From Pelethousia sp034928145 (GTDB lineage Bacteria; Bacillota; Clostridia; Christensenellales; CAG-138): a stretch of 12,862 bases of DNA. Each line of letters begins with the position of its first letter. The stretch's first letter is position 1. Of this stretch, positions 5,021 through 12,613 are shown in pieces. The stretch covers positions 1 to 12,862 of the forward strand of contig JAYFPE010000033.1 in NCBI GenBank assembly GCA_034928145.1, in the 5' to 3' direction. The translations under genes and the position numbers were made by a program. The notes beneath the pieces were generated by a model. It made no database searches, had not been told where the DNA came from, and saw only the letters and a program-made list of their open reading frames with translations.

Positions 5021-6649
5021 TTGCTGTTTAGTTACATGCTGCGCAAACTGCGCTTTTTTATGGATTCCGCCTATAGGCGCCTCGGCGGGGAGGCCGATGG
5101 GGCTGATGCGCAAAGCGCGCCCGAAAAAAAGATCGATAAGAGCTTGGAGGAAAACCTCGAGGGCCTGCGCGCGCTCCTCTCGTACAGCAACGACCTGGTC
5201 GTGCATAGGTTCCGCTTTGGCCCGGCCGGCAGTCTGGAGGCCGCGCTGGTGTTCATCGATGGGCTGGTGGATACGAAGACCCTTACCGAGGCCGTCCTGC
5301 GGCCCTTACGCAACTGGCGGGCCGACGAAACGCAGCTCCCCCACGCCGGCGATTTGCTGGATAAGTTGGGACGCGAGGCGCTTTGCGCCGCCAGCATGGA
5401 AGCGGCGCAGTCGTTGGAGAAGCTGTCCGCCTCCTGCCTTCAGGGCAACGCCGTTCTGCTGCTCGAAGGCTGCGCCGGGGGGCTGAGCATTGAAGCCAAA
5501 GGCTGGGAAAAGCGCGCTGTTACGGAGCCACAATCCGAAACGGTGGTGCGCGGCCCGCGCGAAGGCTTTACGGAAAACCTGCGCACCAATACGGCCCTCA
5601 TCCGCCGCAAGATACATGACGGCCGCCTGCATGTGGAGCAACTCAACGTGGGCCGCAAAAGCCACACCGGCGTATGTCTGCTCTACCTGGAGGGCGTGGT
5701 CGCCCCACACGTGCTGGAGGCCGTGCGTTACCGCGTTAGCCGCCTGGATGTGGAGTCCATTCTCGAAACGGGCTACCTTGAGGAATACATTGAGGATGCG
5801 CCCTATTCCCCCTTTGCCACCATCGGCTACAGCGAAAAGCCGGATGTGGTGGCGGCCAAAATATTAGAGGGCCGCGTAGCCATCGCCGTGGATGGTACGC
5901 CCTTTGTACTTACCGCGCCCATGCTATTCATCGAAAGCTTTCAAACCGCAGAGGATTATTATACCCGGCCCCTATATGCCACCCTCCTACGCATCCTGCG
6001 CTTGTTTGCCTACGTGCTCACCGTGTTCGGCCCGTCCATCTATATCGCCCTCACGGCCTTTCATCATGAGCTGATCCCCACTACGCTGCTGCTGCGGGTC
6101 GCTTCCACACGGGAGGGCACGCCCTTCCCAGTCTTTTTGGAGGCATTGATAATGATCACCGCCTACGAGATCCTGCGCGAGGCGGGCGTGCGCCTGCCCC
6201 GCGCCGTAGGCCAAGCCATCAGCATCGTAGGCGCGTTGATCATGGGCGAGGCCGCCGTGAACGCGGGGATCGTGGGCGCGCCCATGGTCATCACCATTGC
6301 CGTAACGGCGGTAGCAGGCTTTTTGGTGCCCTCCCAGGCCGATTCCAGCTCCATGCTGCGCATCGGCATGATGGTTCCGGCCTCCTTCCTGGGCCTTTAC
6401 GGCGTGGCCTTTGGTTTTTTGGCCCTGCTGATGCACCTGGCCTCGCTGGAATCCTTTGGCGTATCCTATTTTGATAGCTTTTCCCATGCTTCCGATATCC
6501 AGGATACGGTGATCCGTACGCCCCTTTGGTTTATGAACAAGCGCCCGGCGCGCATCGCTAAGGGCGATACCACCCGCGGCCATTTCTTCGTGCCGCCCCT
6601 GCGGCCCTTTGCATCCGGGGAGGATGGCGCGCAGGGAGGCAAACCATGA
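5021..6649 (+). CDS. gerA: GerA-type spore germinant receptor subunit A
   Basis: A 542-residue subunit A of a germinant receptor in the spore inner membrane. The large soluble N-terminal part (to about 320) carries the family signature VRGPREGFTENLRTN (177-191) and the LEGLRALLSYSNDL segment (46-59). The C-terminal part has about five membrane segments (about 323-346, 370-388, 395-414, 418-437, 448-474) with ILREAGVRLPRAVGQAISIV (384-403), followed by a short hydrophilic tail. TTG at 5021 is preferred, with GGAAGGAG ten bases upstream; ATG at 5036 is an alternative. The end overlaps gerC by ATGA. Subunit A is thought to act with B and C in sensing nutrients and releasing ions. The germinant cannot be predicted. 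Confidence 0.96.
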   Translation: MLFSYMLRKLRFFMDSAYRRLGGEADGADAQSAPEKKIDKSLEENLEGLRALLSYSNDLVVHRFRFGPAGSLEAALVFIDGLVDTKTLTEAVLRPLRNWRADETQLPHAGDLLDKLGREALCAASMEAAQSLEKLSASCLQGNAVLLLEGCAGGLSIEAKGWEKRAVTEPQSETVVRGPREGFTENLRTNTALIRRKIHDGRLHVEQLNVGRKSHTGVCLLYLEGVVAPHVLEAVRYRVSRLDVESILETGYLEEYIEDAPYSPFATIGYSEKPDVVAAKILEGRVAIAVDGTPFVLTAPMLFIESFQTAEDYYTRPLYATLLRILRLFAYVLTVFGPSIYIALTAFHHELIPTTLLLRVASTREGTPFPVFLEALIMITAYEILREAGVRLPRAVGQAISIVGALIMGEAAVNAGIVGAPMVITIAVTAVAGFLVPSQADSSSMLRIGMMVPASFLGLYGVAFGFLALLMHLASLESFGVSYFDSFSHASDIQDTVIRTPLWFMNKRPARIAKGDTTRGHFFVPPLRPFASGEDGAQGGKP

Positions 6650-7824
6650 GGCCCTATACCAAGCGCCTGACCCTGGCGCTAGCCCTGCTCCTGACGGCTT
6701 CCACCTTTAGCGGCTGCTGGGATAATAAGGAGATCAACCAAGTGTCCATTATCACCGGCAGCGCCGTGGATCTTTCCTCCATGCCCGGCATGATCGACCT
6801 CACATTGGAGATTGCCAATACCCAAAACTCGCAAGCAGGCTCCGGCGGCAGCCCTTCCGATGGGGATTCCGCCTTTTCCATGCTCAAGGCCACCAGCGCC
6901 ACCGTGATGGGCTGTCTCATACAGATTGACCAAAACAGCAATCATACAACTATGTCCAAGCATAACCAGGTGCGCCTTTTCGGCTCCACATTGTGTGAAC
7001 AAGGCCTCAAGGACCATATCGATATGTTCATACGCGATCAGCAGACCCGCATGGAGGTGCCTATGCTGGTGGTGGAGGGCAACGCGGGCGAGGCCATTTC
7101 CGCCAAGCTGGCGGAGGAGGAACTGTGCGGCATATTCCTGGCGAGCATGCTGGAGGATCAGGTACACATATCACCGGCTTACCGCGTCCGCCTGATTGAT
7201 TTTATGAAGACCCTCCTGGAAGGAACAACCAGCGCCGTTATCCCCCTGGTGAAGCTCTTTCAGGAGGGGGAAAAGCAGGCGATCAACATAATCGGCATGG
7301 CTGTATTCAAGGATGACCGGATGGTGGGCCGCCTAAGCAACGACGACAGCCTGGGCTACATCTGGTCTTTGGGAAAGGTGAAAAACAGCAACGTTATGCT
7401 GACGGAGGGCACCAATACGGCCGTGCTGCATCTTTCGCGGCTGGATTGCAATCGAAAAGTGTCCCTGCGCCCGGATGGCGGCGTGCGCGTGGAACTGCAT
7501 CTCACCGGCATATCCAGCATTGCGGAACTGAGCGGCTTTGGCCAAACCAAGCTCGCGGATCTTATGCCCTATCTCGAAACCCTATCCAAGGCGGAGATCC
7601 GTGAGCGCATCCTTGCCACGTTTGAAATTTCCAAGGAATTGCGGGCGGATATCTATGGCTTTGGCACATCCGTCTACCGTGCGTATCCCCGGCAATGGAA
7701 GGAGATGGAGGGCAACTGGGACGAGCTCTTCCGGCAGCTTGAGCTGATCGTGGAGGTCGATCTTCAGCTGGTCAGCACCGGGCAAATCGTGCAATCCCTG
7801 ACTATGGAGGAAAACAGCCAATGA
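6646..7824 (+). CDS. gerC: Ger(x)C-family germination lipoprotein
   Basis: A 392-residue lipoprotein subunit C of the receptor. The first 23 residues are a lipoprotein signal with hydrophobic core LALALLLTAST and lipobox FSGC (21-24); C24 would be diacylated, anchoring the protein on the outer face of the spore inner membrane. CWDNKEINQ directly after the Cys is the family hallmark. The rest is the Ger(x)C domain, of normal length. ATG at 6646 overlaps the gerA stop (ATGA) and AGGGAGG lies six bases upstream. The gene order A-C-B occurs in many clostridial receptors, against A-B-C in the Bacillus gerA operon. Confidence 0.95.
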   Translation: MRPYTKRLTLALALLLTASTFSGCWDNKEINQVSIITGSAVDLSSMPGMIDLTLEIANTQNSQAGSGGSPSDGDSAFSMLKATSATVMGCLIQIDQNSNHTTMSKHNQVRLFGSTLCEQGLKDHIDMFIRDQQTRMEVPMLVVEGNAGEAISAKLAEEELCGIFLASMLEDQVHISPAYRVRLIDFMKTLLEGTTSAVIPLVKLFQEGEKQAINIIGMAVFKDDRMVGRLSNDDSLGYIWSLGKVKNSNVMLTEGTNTAVLHLSRLDCNRKVSLRPDGGVRVELHLTGISSIAELSGFGQTKLADLMPYLETLSKAEIRERILATFEISKELRADIYGFGTSVYRAYPRQWKEMEGNWDELFRQLELIVEVDLQLVSTGQIVQSLTMEENSQ

Positions 7825-8942
7825 AAATCGATCGTTCGCAGATATCGGGCAGCCGCTTCATGTTCGCCGTCGCCTTTTATCTGCAATCCTCTTCCCTGCT
7901 CACCTCCTTTGTGGCCGGCATCGCCAAGCATGAATCCTGGCTGTCCGTGCTCTTTGGCATCGTACTGGCCCTGCCCCTGATTTATTTATATCGCACGCTC
8001 ATGGTCAACTTCCCGCAAAAGGATCTGTTGCAGATTCTGGAGGAGGTATTTGGCACCATCCTCGGCAAGCTGCTGGGCATTGCCTACGCCTGGTTCTTTA
8101 TCACCCTGGCCGCCCTTAACTTGCAGGATCTCGGTGATTTCGCCAAGGTCACCATGATGGCGAAAACGCCCCAGTTGGCGCTGACCCTGGTATGCTTGCT
8201 GGTGGCGGTCTATGCCGTACGCCATGGGTTTAAGGTCGTAACCCAATACGGCACGCTTTTTACCTTCGCCGAGTTCGCCATTTTGCTCATTACCATCATC
8301 TTGCTGTCCAACCAGATGAACTTTCAGAACTTTCTGCCTGTTTTCACCCAGCCCGCCATGAAATACATTCACAGCACCCATCTCATTCTCACCATCCCCT
8401 TCGGCGAGCTGGTGGTGTTCTTGATGTGCGCACCCAGCGTCCGCCTTTCCCCCAAGGGCGCCACCAGGTATTGGTTTGGCGGCGTAGCCATAGGCATGCT
8501 CACGCTGCTGATCGTGCTGCTAAGGGATATCTCCATCCTGGGGGAAGCCATCTCCATGTTTACCCTGCCCGGGCTGATGGTGCTGCGGCTGGTGAACTTG
8601 GGCCAGACCCTCAGCCGCATGGAGATTCTCTTTGCCGTGGCCTTGATGATGCTGCTCTATTTCAAGATCTCCGTGCTGTGCTATGTCGCCACCGTCACCG
8701 TAGCCCGCCTGCTGGGCGTCACGACCTATAAGCGCCTGGCCATTGTGATGGGTATCCTGATCCTGGCCTACTCGTCTACGCTGTTTCACAGCTCCGTGGA
8801 GCATACCGCCTCGGCCTGGGAAACCACGCCCGTCATCTGGACGCCCTTTGAAATCCTGCTCCCCCTGCTGACCCTCATCGTGGCAAAAATACGCAAGCTG
8901 CCCAAAACGGCCGAGGCCCCCGCTTGCGGGCGGGAGGCTTAG
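7821..8942 (+). CDS. gerB: GerB-family germination permease
   Basis: A 373-residue integral membrane subunit B of the receptor, of the amino-acid/polyamine/organocation transporter superfamily, with about ten hydrophobic segments across the length. It begins MKIDRSQISGSRFMFAVAFY, as expected for the family. In this family the subunit binds the germinant in a transporter-like pocket. Start ATG 7821 overlaps the gerC stop (ATGA), and GGAGG lies ten bases upstream. A ribosome site for the next small gene is embedded in its last codons. Length is normal and no disruption is seen. Confidence 0.95.
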   Translation: MKIDRSQISGSRFMFAVAFYLQSSSLLTSFVAGIAKHESWLSVLFGIVLALPLIYLYRTLMVNFPQKDLLQILEEVFGTILGKLLGIAYAWFFITLAALNLQDLGDFAKVTMMAKTPQLALTLVCLLVAVYAVRHGFKVVTQYGTLFTFAEFAILLITIILLSNQMNFQNFLPVFTQPAMKYIHSTHLILTIPFGELVVFLMCAPSVRLSPKGATRYWFGGVAIGMLTLLIVLLRDISILGEAISMFTLPGLMVLRLVNLGQTLSRMEILFAVALMMLLYFKISVLCYVATVTVARLLGVTTYKRLAIVMGILILAYSSTLFHSSVEHTASAWETTPVIWTPFEILLPLLTLIVAKIRKLPKTAEAPACGREA

Positions 8943-8943
8943 T

Positions 8944-9162
8944 ATGGGCTGGATATTGACGGGCTTCGCCCTGGTCGCACTGATCGATCTGCCGTCCCTC
9001 CTCAGGCGACGCGACAAGCGGGCCGTTGCCGCCTTCCTGCTCCTGTTCGGCGCGGCCCTGGCCCTCTCCGTCCTTCAAGAACTGGGCGTGGAAATTCCGA
9101 GTATGATGCTGCTCTTTGATCGCATGTATAAGTCTATCGGTTTGGCGTATGTGATGCAGTAG
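8944..9162 (+). CDS. Small two-helix membrane protein, putative fourth receptor subunit
   Basis: A 72-residue hydrophobic protein that starts one base after the gerB stop, with GGGAGG six bases upstream inside gerB. Two membrane segments (about 3-20 and 27-46) are split by the basic loop RRRDKR, followed by an amphipathic tail with GVEIPS and a YVMQ end. Small two-helix D subunits accompany some Bacillus and clostridial germinant receptors and modulate their activity. Position, coupling and topology fit that role, but the sequence alone does not prove homology. Confidence 0.8.
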   Translation: MGWILTGFALVALIDLPSLLRRRDKRAVAAFLLLFGAALALSVLQELGVEIPSMMLLFDRMYKSIGLAYVMQ

Positions 9163-9170
9163 CGCCGGCC

Positions 9171-9198
9171 AAAAATATAAAAAGCAGCCGGAGCCGCT
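9171..9198 (-). terminator. Terminator of the hsp20 transcript
   Basis: On the minus strand AGCGGC (9198-9193), loop TCCG, GCTGCT (9188-9183), with one G-U pair, runs straight into TTTTTATATTTTT. It ends transcription from hsp20, whose stop is at 9251. On the plus strand, after the ger operon, the T-tract is short (CTCTTTG), so it would be weak there. Confidence 0.7.
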
Positions 9199-9214
9199 CT
9201 TTGAAACACGATGA

Positions 9215-9232
9215 CGGGCCGCTTGCGGCCCG
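9215..9232. other. GC-rich hairpin between the converging ger and hsp20 genes
   Basis: CGGGCCGC, TT, GCGGCCCG is a perfect 8-bp inverted repeat 53 bp past the last ger gene. No T-run follows on either strand, so it is at best a helper structure for termination. Confidence 0.5.
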
Positions 9233-9250
9233 CCATACGCGCGGTAAAAA

Positions 9251-9685
9251 TTAATCGATCTGAATCCGTCTCCCCCGCGGCGCCTGATCGCCCCGCTTGG
9301 GCAGGGCAAGCTCCAATACGCCGTTATTATAGGCGGCTTTGATCTTATCCGCATCGATATCGGAAATATCAAAGCTGCGGCAGTAAGATCCGTATACCCG
9401 CTCGCGGCGGAGGAAGTTCTCGTTCTTCTCTTCCTTGCTTTCCTCATGCTGCACGCTTATCACCAAGTCGTCGCCATTGATGTCCAGGTGGATATCCTCC
9501 TTGGCTACGCCCGGCAGATCCGCCTTGAGCAGAAAATGGTCGCCTTTATCCAGAACATCCGTCCGGAATGTACCCCAGCCAAAGCTGGGCATGCCGCCAA
9601 AGAAAGCCTTCTCAAAATCGTCAAAATAGTTGGCAATGCTATTCGCATTTCCGTTGCTCCTGCGGTAAGGAATCAGTCCACGCAT
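9251..9685 (-). CDS. Hsp20 / alpha-crystallin small heat-shock protein
   Basis: A 144-residue ATP-independent chaperone that holds unfolding proteins. The alpha-crystallin domain spans about 40-133, with the family signatures LLKADLPGVAKEDIHLDING (52-71) and AAYNNGVLELALPK (116-129). The N-terminal arm holds MRGLIPYRR and a Phe-rich part. A short tail RRIQID (139-144) resembles the I-x-I/V motif that links oligomers. ATG at 9685 follows AAGGAGG by eight bases. A CIRCE operator lies 147 bp upstream, so control by the HrcA repressor is likely. It is a lone gene, with its own terminator, converging on the ger operon. Confidence 0.95.
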   Translation of the reverse strand: MRGLIPYRRSNGNANSIANYFDDFEKAFFGGMPSFGWGTFRTDVLDKGDHFLLKADLPGVAKEDIHLDINGDDLVISVQHEESKEEKNENFLRRERVYGSYCRSFDISDIDADKIKAAYNNGVLELALPKRGDQAPRGRRIQID

Positions 9686-9801
9686 GATGAAAACCTCCTT
9701 TTTATTTTCGTGGTTCCGTATCTATGGGAGCGGTGTTCCATGCCCGGCGCCGCGCCCTTTTTTCTTACATGCTTATCATACAGATGCATTGTTACGGCAG
9801 T

Positions 9802-9830
9802 TTGACAGCATCTCAATCCAAAAGCAAAAT
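9802..9830 (+). promoter_or_regulatory. Possible plus-strand promoter next to CIRCE
   Basis: TTGACA (9802-9807), 17 bases, CAAAAT (9825-9830; four of six to consensus). CIRCE begins two bases later, exactly where HrcA sites usually lie relative to a promoter. Yet no coding gene follows on this strand for about 580 bases. It could be chance, or drive a non-coding transcript. Confidence 0.4.
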
Positions 9831-9858
9831 TTTAGCACTGTCGTGTGTCGAGTGCTAA
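9829..9858 (-). promoter_or_regulatory. Probable hsp20 promoter overlapping CIRCE
   Basis: On the minus strand TTAGCA (9858-9853), 18 bases, TAAAAT (9834-9829). Both boxes lie in or against the CIRCE arms, so bound HrcA would cover the promoter. The resulting leader before the hsp20 start is about 140 bases. Confidence 0.5.
9832..9858. promoter_or_regulatory. CIRCE element (HrcA operator)
   Basis: TTAGCACTG, nine bases, GAGTGCTAA. The consensus is TTAGCACTC-N9-GAGTGCTAA, so only the last base of the first arm differs. CIRCE is bound by HrcA and normally controls groESL and dnaK operons; here the nearest gene is hsp20. Confidence 0.93.
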
Positions 9859-10157
9859 TAATGCCGTCTGCGGCCTTCACCCCGGAACAATACAGAAGCG
9901 GCTCGCGCGGGTCGCTGCAGGCTGTCAAAAAAGTCCTTAGGGGTTCGGCATCCACTCTCAGTTCGCAATAATCGCAACGCTCCCCTTGGGTCGCGCTGCT
10001 CCTTTGCTCAGTGGGCTTCCGCCTCGTTTTATCAGCCGCAGGCGGCGCTTCAGCTTCGCCTCCCGGAGGTATTATTCGCCGCCAGCGAACAAGGTGAATT
10101 GCCGCAAAGCGGCAAGAGAGGATGCCCCGGGGCACAAGCGCGGCGGCGGCGAAAGGC

Positions 10158-10254
10158 CTTGCTTAGCGCAAGGGTTCTACGCAGGGTTTGCTTGCGCTTG
10201 CGGGCACGGCCGGCAAACCCTGCCAGGAACCCCTTGCTATGCAAGTCTTTTTTT
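10158..10254 (+). terminator. Long imperfect hairpin followed by a T-run
   Basis: Arms 10158-10191 and 10213-10245 pair over some 30 bases. The core is CAGGGTTTGC against GCAAACCCTG, then GGTTC against GAACC, then CTTGC against GCAAG, with small internal loops and bulges and a 21-base apical loop. TCTTTTTTT follows at 10246-10254. On the plus strand this looks like an oversized intrinsic terminator. No plus-strand gene precedes it, so it would end a transcript from the CIRCE region or act in a repeat element. Confidence 0.6.
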
Positions 10255-10323
10255 CGTCCTGCAAAAATACAGCGCTTTCAAGATAGTCTGGCCATATTGA
10301 GCCAGCCCTTATTATATTAAATG

Positions 10324-10350
10324 TGATATACTTTATTTTTATGGTAAAAT
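10324..10350 (+). promoter_or_regulatory. Two extended -10 boxes upstream of the glycosyltransferase
   Basis: TGATATACT (10324-10332) and TGGTAAAAT (10342-10350) each fit the TGn extended -10 pattern, in an AT-rich patch about 90-115 bp before the gene. Neither has a clear -35. A leader hairpin GCGGC/GCCGC (10371-10386 region) follows. Confidence 0.5.
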
Positions 10351-10438
10351 AGTAAAGTGGTGTGATGTGCAGCGGCAGCTTGGCCGCACGCCCTAGCCGG
10401 ATGGGTCTTATTTCCAACAATCAGCAGCGAGATAACCT

Positions 10439-11623
10439 ATGCGAATTTTGAGTGTAAGCGCGCAAAAACCCCATTCCACAGGCAGCGGCGTTTATCTTGC
10501 CGAAACGGTGCGCGCCTTTGCCCATATGGGCCACAGCCAGGCCGTGCTAGCGGGTGTATACGAGAGCGACCCGGTATGCTTCCCCGCAGGGGTGGAATTC
10601 CATCCCGTCTATTTCAATACCCCCGCTCTGCCCTTTCCCATTGCCGGCATGTCCGACGAGATGCCCTACGAAAGCACGGTCTACCGCCAGATGAGCGAGC
10701 AGATGCTGGGGCAATTCGACGCGGCCTTCACGGGCGCATTGCTGGCTGCCGTGGACTCCTTTCGACCGGATGTTATCATTTGCCATCATCTCTATCTGTT
10801 GGCCGCCTTAACCCGGCGGCTTTTTCCCAGCTTGGCCGTATGGGGCGTCTGCCACGGCACGGATCTTAGGCAAATGCATACCAATCCCCTGCGCCACGCA
10901 TATATACGTGGCGGCATTGCTGCACTTGATAAGGTCTGCTGCCTCCACGAGGCGCAACGGCAGGCAGCTATCGCCTGCTATGGCTTATCGCCCGCGCTGG
11001 TCAGGACCGTGGGCAATGGCTTCAACCAGCAGGTCTTTTACAATAGGACTGAAAGGCGCCCCCATGCGGAGGCGCGCTTGGTATATGCGGGCAAGATATC
11101 CGAAAAAAAGGGCGTATTCAGCCTGATCGCTGCGCTGGATGAGCTGGGCTGGCCGCGGGATGGCTTCACCCTACGCCTGGCGGGCGGCTGGAACGGCGAG
11201 ACGCAGCGCCGGCAAGCGCAGAGCCTGATCGACGCCAGCGGTTGGGATATTTCCCTGCTGGGGCCGCTTAACCAGGCGCAGCTGGCCGCGGAATTCAACC
11301 GTGGAGACATCTTCGTGCTACCTTCCTTTTACGACGGCCTGCCGCTGGTGCTGGTGGAATCCCTGGCCTGCGGTATGCGGGCCGTTTGCACAGACCTGCC
11401 CGGCATACGCCCGTTTATGGACGCCCATGTGCCCGGCCATGGCATCCGCTTTGTGCAGCCGCCCGAGATGTGCGATGCGGATACGCCCATATCCGGTTGC
11501 CTGCCTGCCTTTCACCGTCGGCTCGCCGCCGCCATCCAAGCGGCCGCCGTCACGACAGCCGACGCCGCCCCGGATCTTTCCGCGCTCTCCTGGCCTTCTG
11601 TCTGCGGGCGGATGCTGGCATAA
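10439..11623 (+). CDS. GT4-family (group 1) glycosyltransferase
   Basis: A 394-residue GT-B glycosyltransferase that moves a sugar from a nucleotide donor. The N-terminal acceptor lobe has SGVYLAETVRAFAHMGH (16-32) and CHGTD (138-142). The C-terminal donor lobe has RLVYAGKISEKKGVFSLIAA (213-232) and LPSFYDGLPLVLVESLACG (294-312). The usual E-x7-E motif is D299-x7-E307, a conservative change. No signal peptide is seen; such enzymes are cytosolic or at the inner face of the membrane. ATG at 10439 is forced by an in-frame TAA six bases upstream, and the ribosome site (GAGA) is weak, unlike the other genes here. No neighbouring polysaccharide genes show the acceptor. Only broad function is assigned. 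Confidence 0.9.
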   Translation: MRILSVSAQKPHSTGSGVYLAETVRAFAHMGHSQAVLAGVYESDPVCFPAGVEFHPVYFNTPALPFPIAGMSDEMPYESTVYRQMSEQMLGQFDAAFTGALLAAVDSFRPDVIICHHLYLLAALTRRLFPSLAVWGVCHGTDLRQMHTNPLRHAYIRGGIAALDKVCCLHEAQRQAAIACYGLSPALVRTVGNGFNQQVFYNRTERRPHAEARLVYAGKISEKKGVFSLIAALDELGWPRDGFTLRLAGGWNGETQRRQAQSLIDASGWDISLLGPLNQAQLAAEFNRGDIFVLPSFYDGLPLVLVESLACGMRAVCTDLPGIRPFMDAHVPGHGIRFVQPPEMCDADTPISGCLPAFHRRLAAAIQAAAVTTADAAPDLSALSWPSVCGRMLA

Positions 11624-11779
11624 GAAAACCGCAGGCAGCGCGTTTGCGGATCTCACAAGATCCTCGTCAGCGGCTTTTCTGAGCTCATAAATAGAAAAGG
11701 TCCATCTGAAGTCTTCATGCTTTCAGCGGATTATGAAATGTAAAATAGATTAACTAAAGCAACAAGCATCACTGCATAG
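11624..11779. other. Gene-free spacer after the glycosyltransferase
   Basis: I see no gene here. GGATCT, CACA, AGATCC (11648-11663) is a short perfect hairpin. CTTTTCT follows 12 bases later, too distant for a good terminator. Base composition turns AT-rich from about 11690, marking entry into the accessory segment. Confidence 0.5.
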
Positions 11780-11944
11780 ATGCGTCGCTTAGCGGCCGTT
11801 GGAGAACGAGTGCCACCGGCAGAAAAAGCGCAGGTGATTCAAGGACTGAGGCTAGAAATTCCACTGGCAACACTGCTATCTATCGTTCAATTACCCCGTG
11901 CGGCCTATTATTATCATTGCAAATATATGAAAATCGGATTCTAA
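11780..11944 (+). pseudogene. IS3-family (IS150-like) transposase fragment
   Basis: A 54-codon frame reading MRRLAAVGERVPPAEKAQVI at its start, then LRLEIPLATLLSIVQLPRAA and YYYHCK. This matches the N-terminus of IS3-family OrfB, where a leader is followed by an LLxIxxLPRSTYYYH-type motif. Full OrfB proteins are near 280-300 residues with a DDE integrase core; none of that core follows before the TAA at 11942. It is a dead remnant. The 206 bases after it, up to the VOC gene, show nothing I can name. Confidence 0.75.
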
Positions 11945-12150
11945 TGCCAAGGGAGCTTTCCAGTTATATCAAAACATTTTAATCATGTTCGATAAAACAG
12001 GGGCGCCTTCATTTAAAAATACGCCCGCACATTATGCCGGATTTCCATATTCAGTTTTTCGGTAAATGGCGGTGCGAAATGGAAAGGTGAAAACCCTAAA
12101 AAGGCAGATGCCAATATCTTTCCACGCATGATGCTTATAATTTTTACTTC

Positions 12151-12519
12151 TTAATTCCCCTGAAATTCCACAACAACTACTTCATTGCCATCTGGATCTC
12201 TTAACCTTAGCTCATATGTGCCCCATTCAAATTTTACAGGTGGCTCAAAAGAAAGCCCCTTTTTTCTTAGCTCATCACAAGTTGCATCGAGATTGTCGCA
12301 CATAAAAACAAAAGAAGTCGTGCCATAAATGGGAGTTCCCCATTTATTTGCATCCCATACACATATCGTCGGGGCGTTTTCAACAAACCCCAAATTAACT
12401 CCATCAAAGTCGTCAACAATAACGTTTATTATGGGTATTCCCAGTTTTTTATGGTAAAACTCTATGAGCAGATTCGTATTCTTTGAGAAAATATTCGTAC
12501 ATGAAAAGCTATTTATCAT
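12151..12519 (-). CDS. VOC-family (glyoxalase/bleomycin-resistance fold) protein
   Basis: A 122-residue vicinal-oxygen-chelate fold protein. It has the first beta-alpha unit (SKNTNLLIEFYHKKLGIPII, 12-31), a mid strand SFVFMCDNLDATCDELRKKG and the closing motif RDPDGNEVVVVEF (107-119), with E118 at the usual last metal-ligand place. The first strand (FSCTNIFS, 5-12) lacks the His often used as a metal ligand, so metal binding and enzyme activity are uncertain. ATG at 12519 follows GGGAGGG by seven bases; TGATATACT (12564-12556) is an extended -10. Codons are far richer in A and T than in the rest of the window. With IS traces on both sides, that suggests horizontal arrival. A small-molecule or antibiotic-binding role is possible but unproven. 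Confidence 0.88.
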   Translation of the reverse strand: MINSFSCTNIFSKNTNLLIEFYHKKLGIPIINVIVDDFDGVNLGFVENAPTICVWDANKWGTPIYGTTSFVFMCDNLDATCDELRKKGLSFEPPVKFEWGTYELRLRDPDGNEVVVVEFQGN

Positions 12520-12555
12520 TTTACTTCCCTCCCAGTCTATGAATAATTTGAATAT

Positions 12556-12564
12556 AGTATATCA
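12556..12564 (-). promoter_or_regulatory. Extended -10 of the VOC gene
   Basis: TGATATACT on the minus strand, 37 bp before the start codon, fits TGn-TATAnT. No clear -35 is seen. Confidence 0.5.
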
Positions 12565-12582
12565 TAAACGCTGTACAAGCAA

Positions 12583-12613
12583 AATGACTTAAACCACAAG
12601 GGTTCAAGTCATT
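12583..12613. terminator. Hairpin terminator insulating the IS1182-type gene
   Basis: AATGACTT (12583-12590) pairs with AAGTCATT (12606-12613), then AACC with GGTT after one A-C mismatch, around a 5-base loop. CTGTTTGTTTTG follows on the plus strand. It would stop plus-strand readthrough towards the transposase. Transposon ends often carry such structures, so it may lie close to the element's left end. Confidence 0.65.

Larger units (their letters stand above)
9859..10438. other. Hairpin-rich stretch without a recognised gene
   Basis: About 580 bases between CIRCE and the glycosyltransferase. Open frames exist on both strands, but none has a good ribosome site or a recognisable protein, and the longest minus-strand one runs through CIRCE. 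The stretch is dense in inverted repeats: GGCGGCG/CGCCGCC (10041-10047, 10077-10083), TTGCCGC/GCGGCAA (10099-10105, 10109-10115), palindrome TGCCCCGGGGCA (10123-10134), and the long hairpin at 10158-10245. The last 180 bases become AT-rich and hold the glycosyltransferase promoter. It may be a structured RNA, a dispersed repeat or a decayed gene. Confidence 0.5.

Noticed and set aside
5987..6583. A 198-codon minus-strand open frame rich in Gly, His and Gln
   Set aside because: It is the complement of the membrane part of gerA; the odd composition mirrors hydrophobic codons read backwards.
9689..9709. GAAAA/TTTTC pairing around the hsp20 ribosome site as an RNA thermometer
   Set aside because: Only five A-U-rich pairs, too weak to hide the site at normal temperature; CIRCE already explains heat control.
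10041..10134. Closely spaced short palindromes as a possible CRISPR array
   Set aside because: The hairpins differ from one another and there are no identical repeats with regular spacers; no cas genes are near.
9776..10135. A 119-codon minus-strand open frame
   Set aside because: It runs through CIRCE and the hsp20 promoter, lacks a ribosome site and matches nothing I recognise. I treat the region as non-coding, though a decayed gene cannot be excluded.
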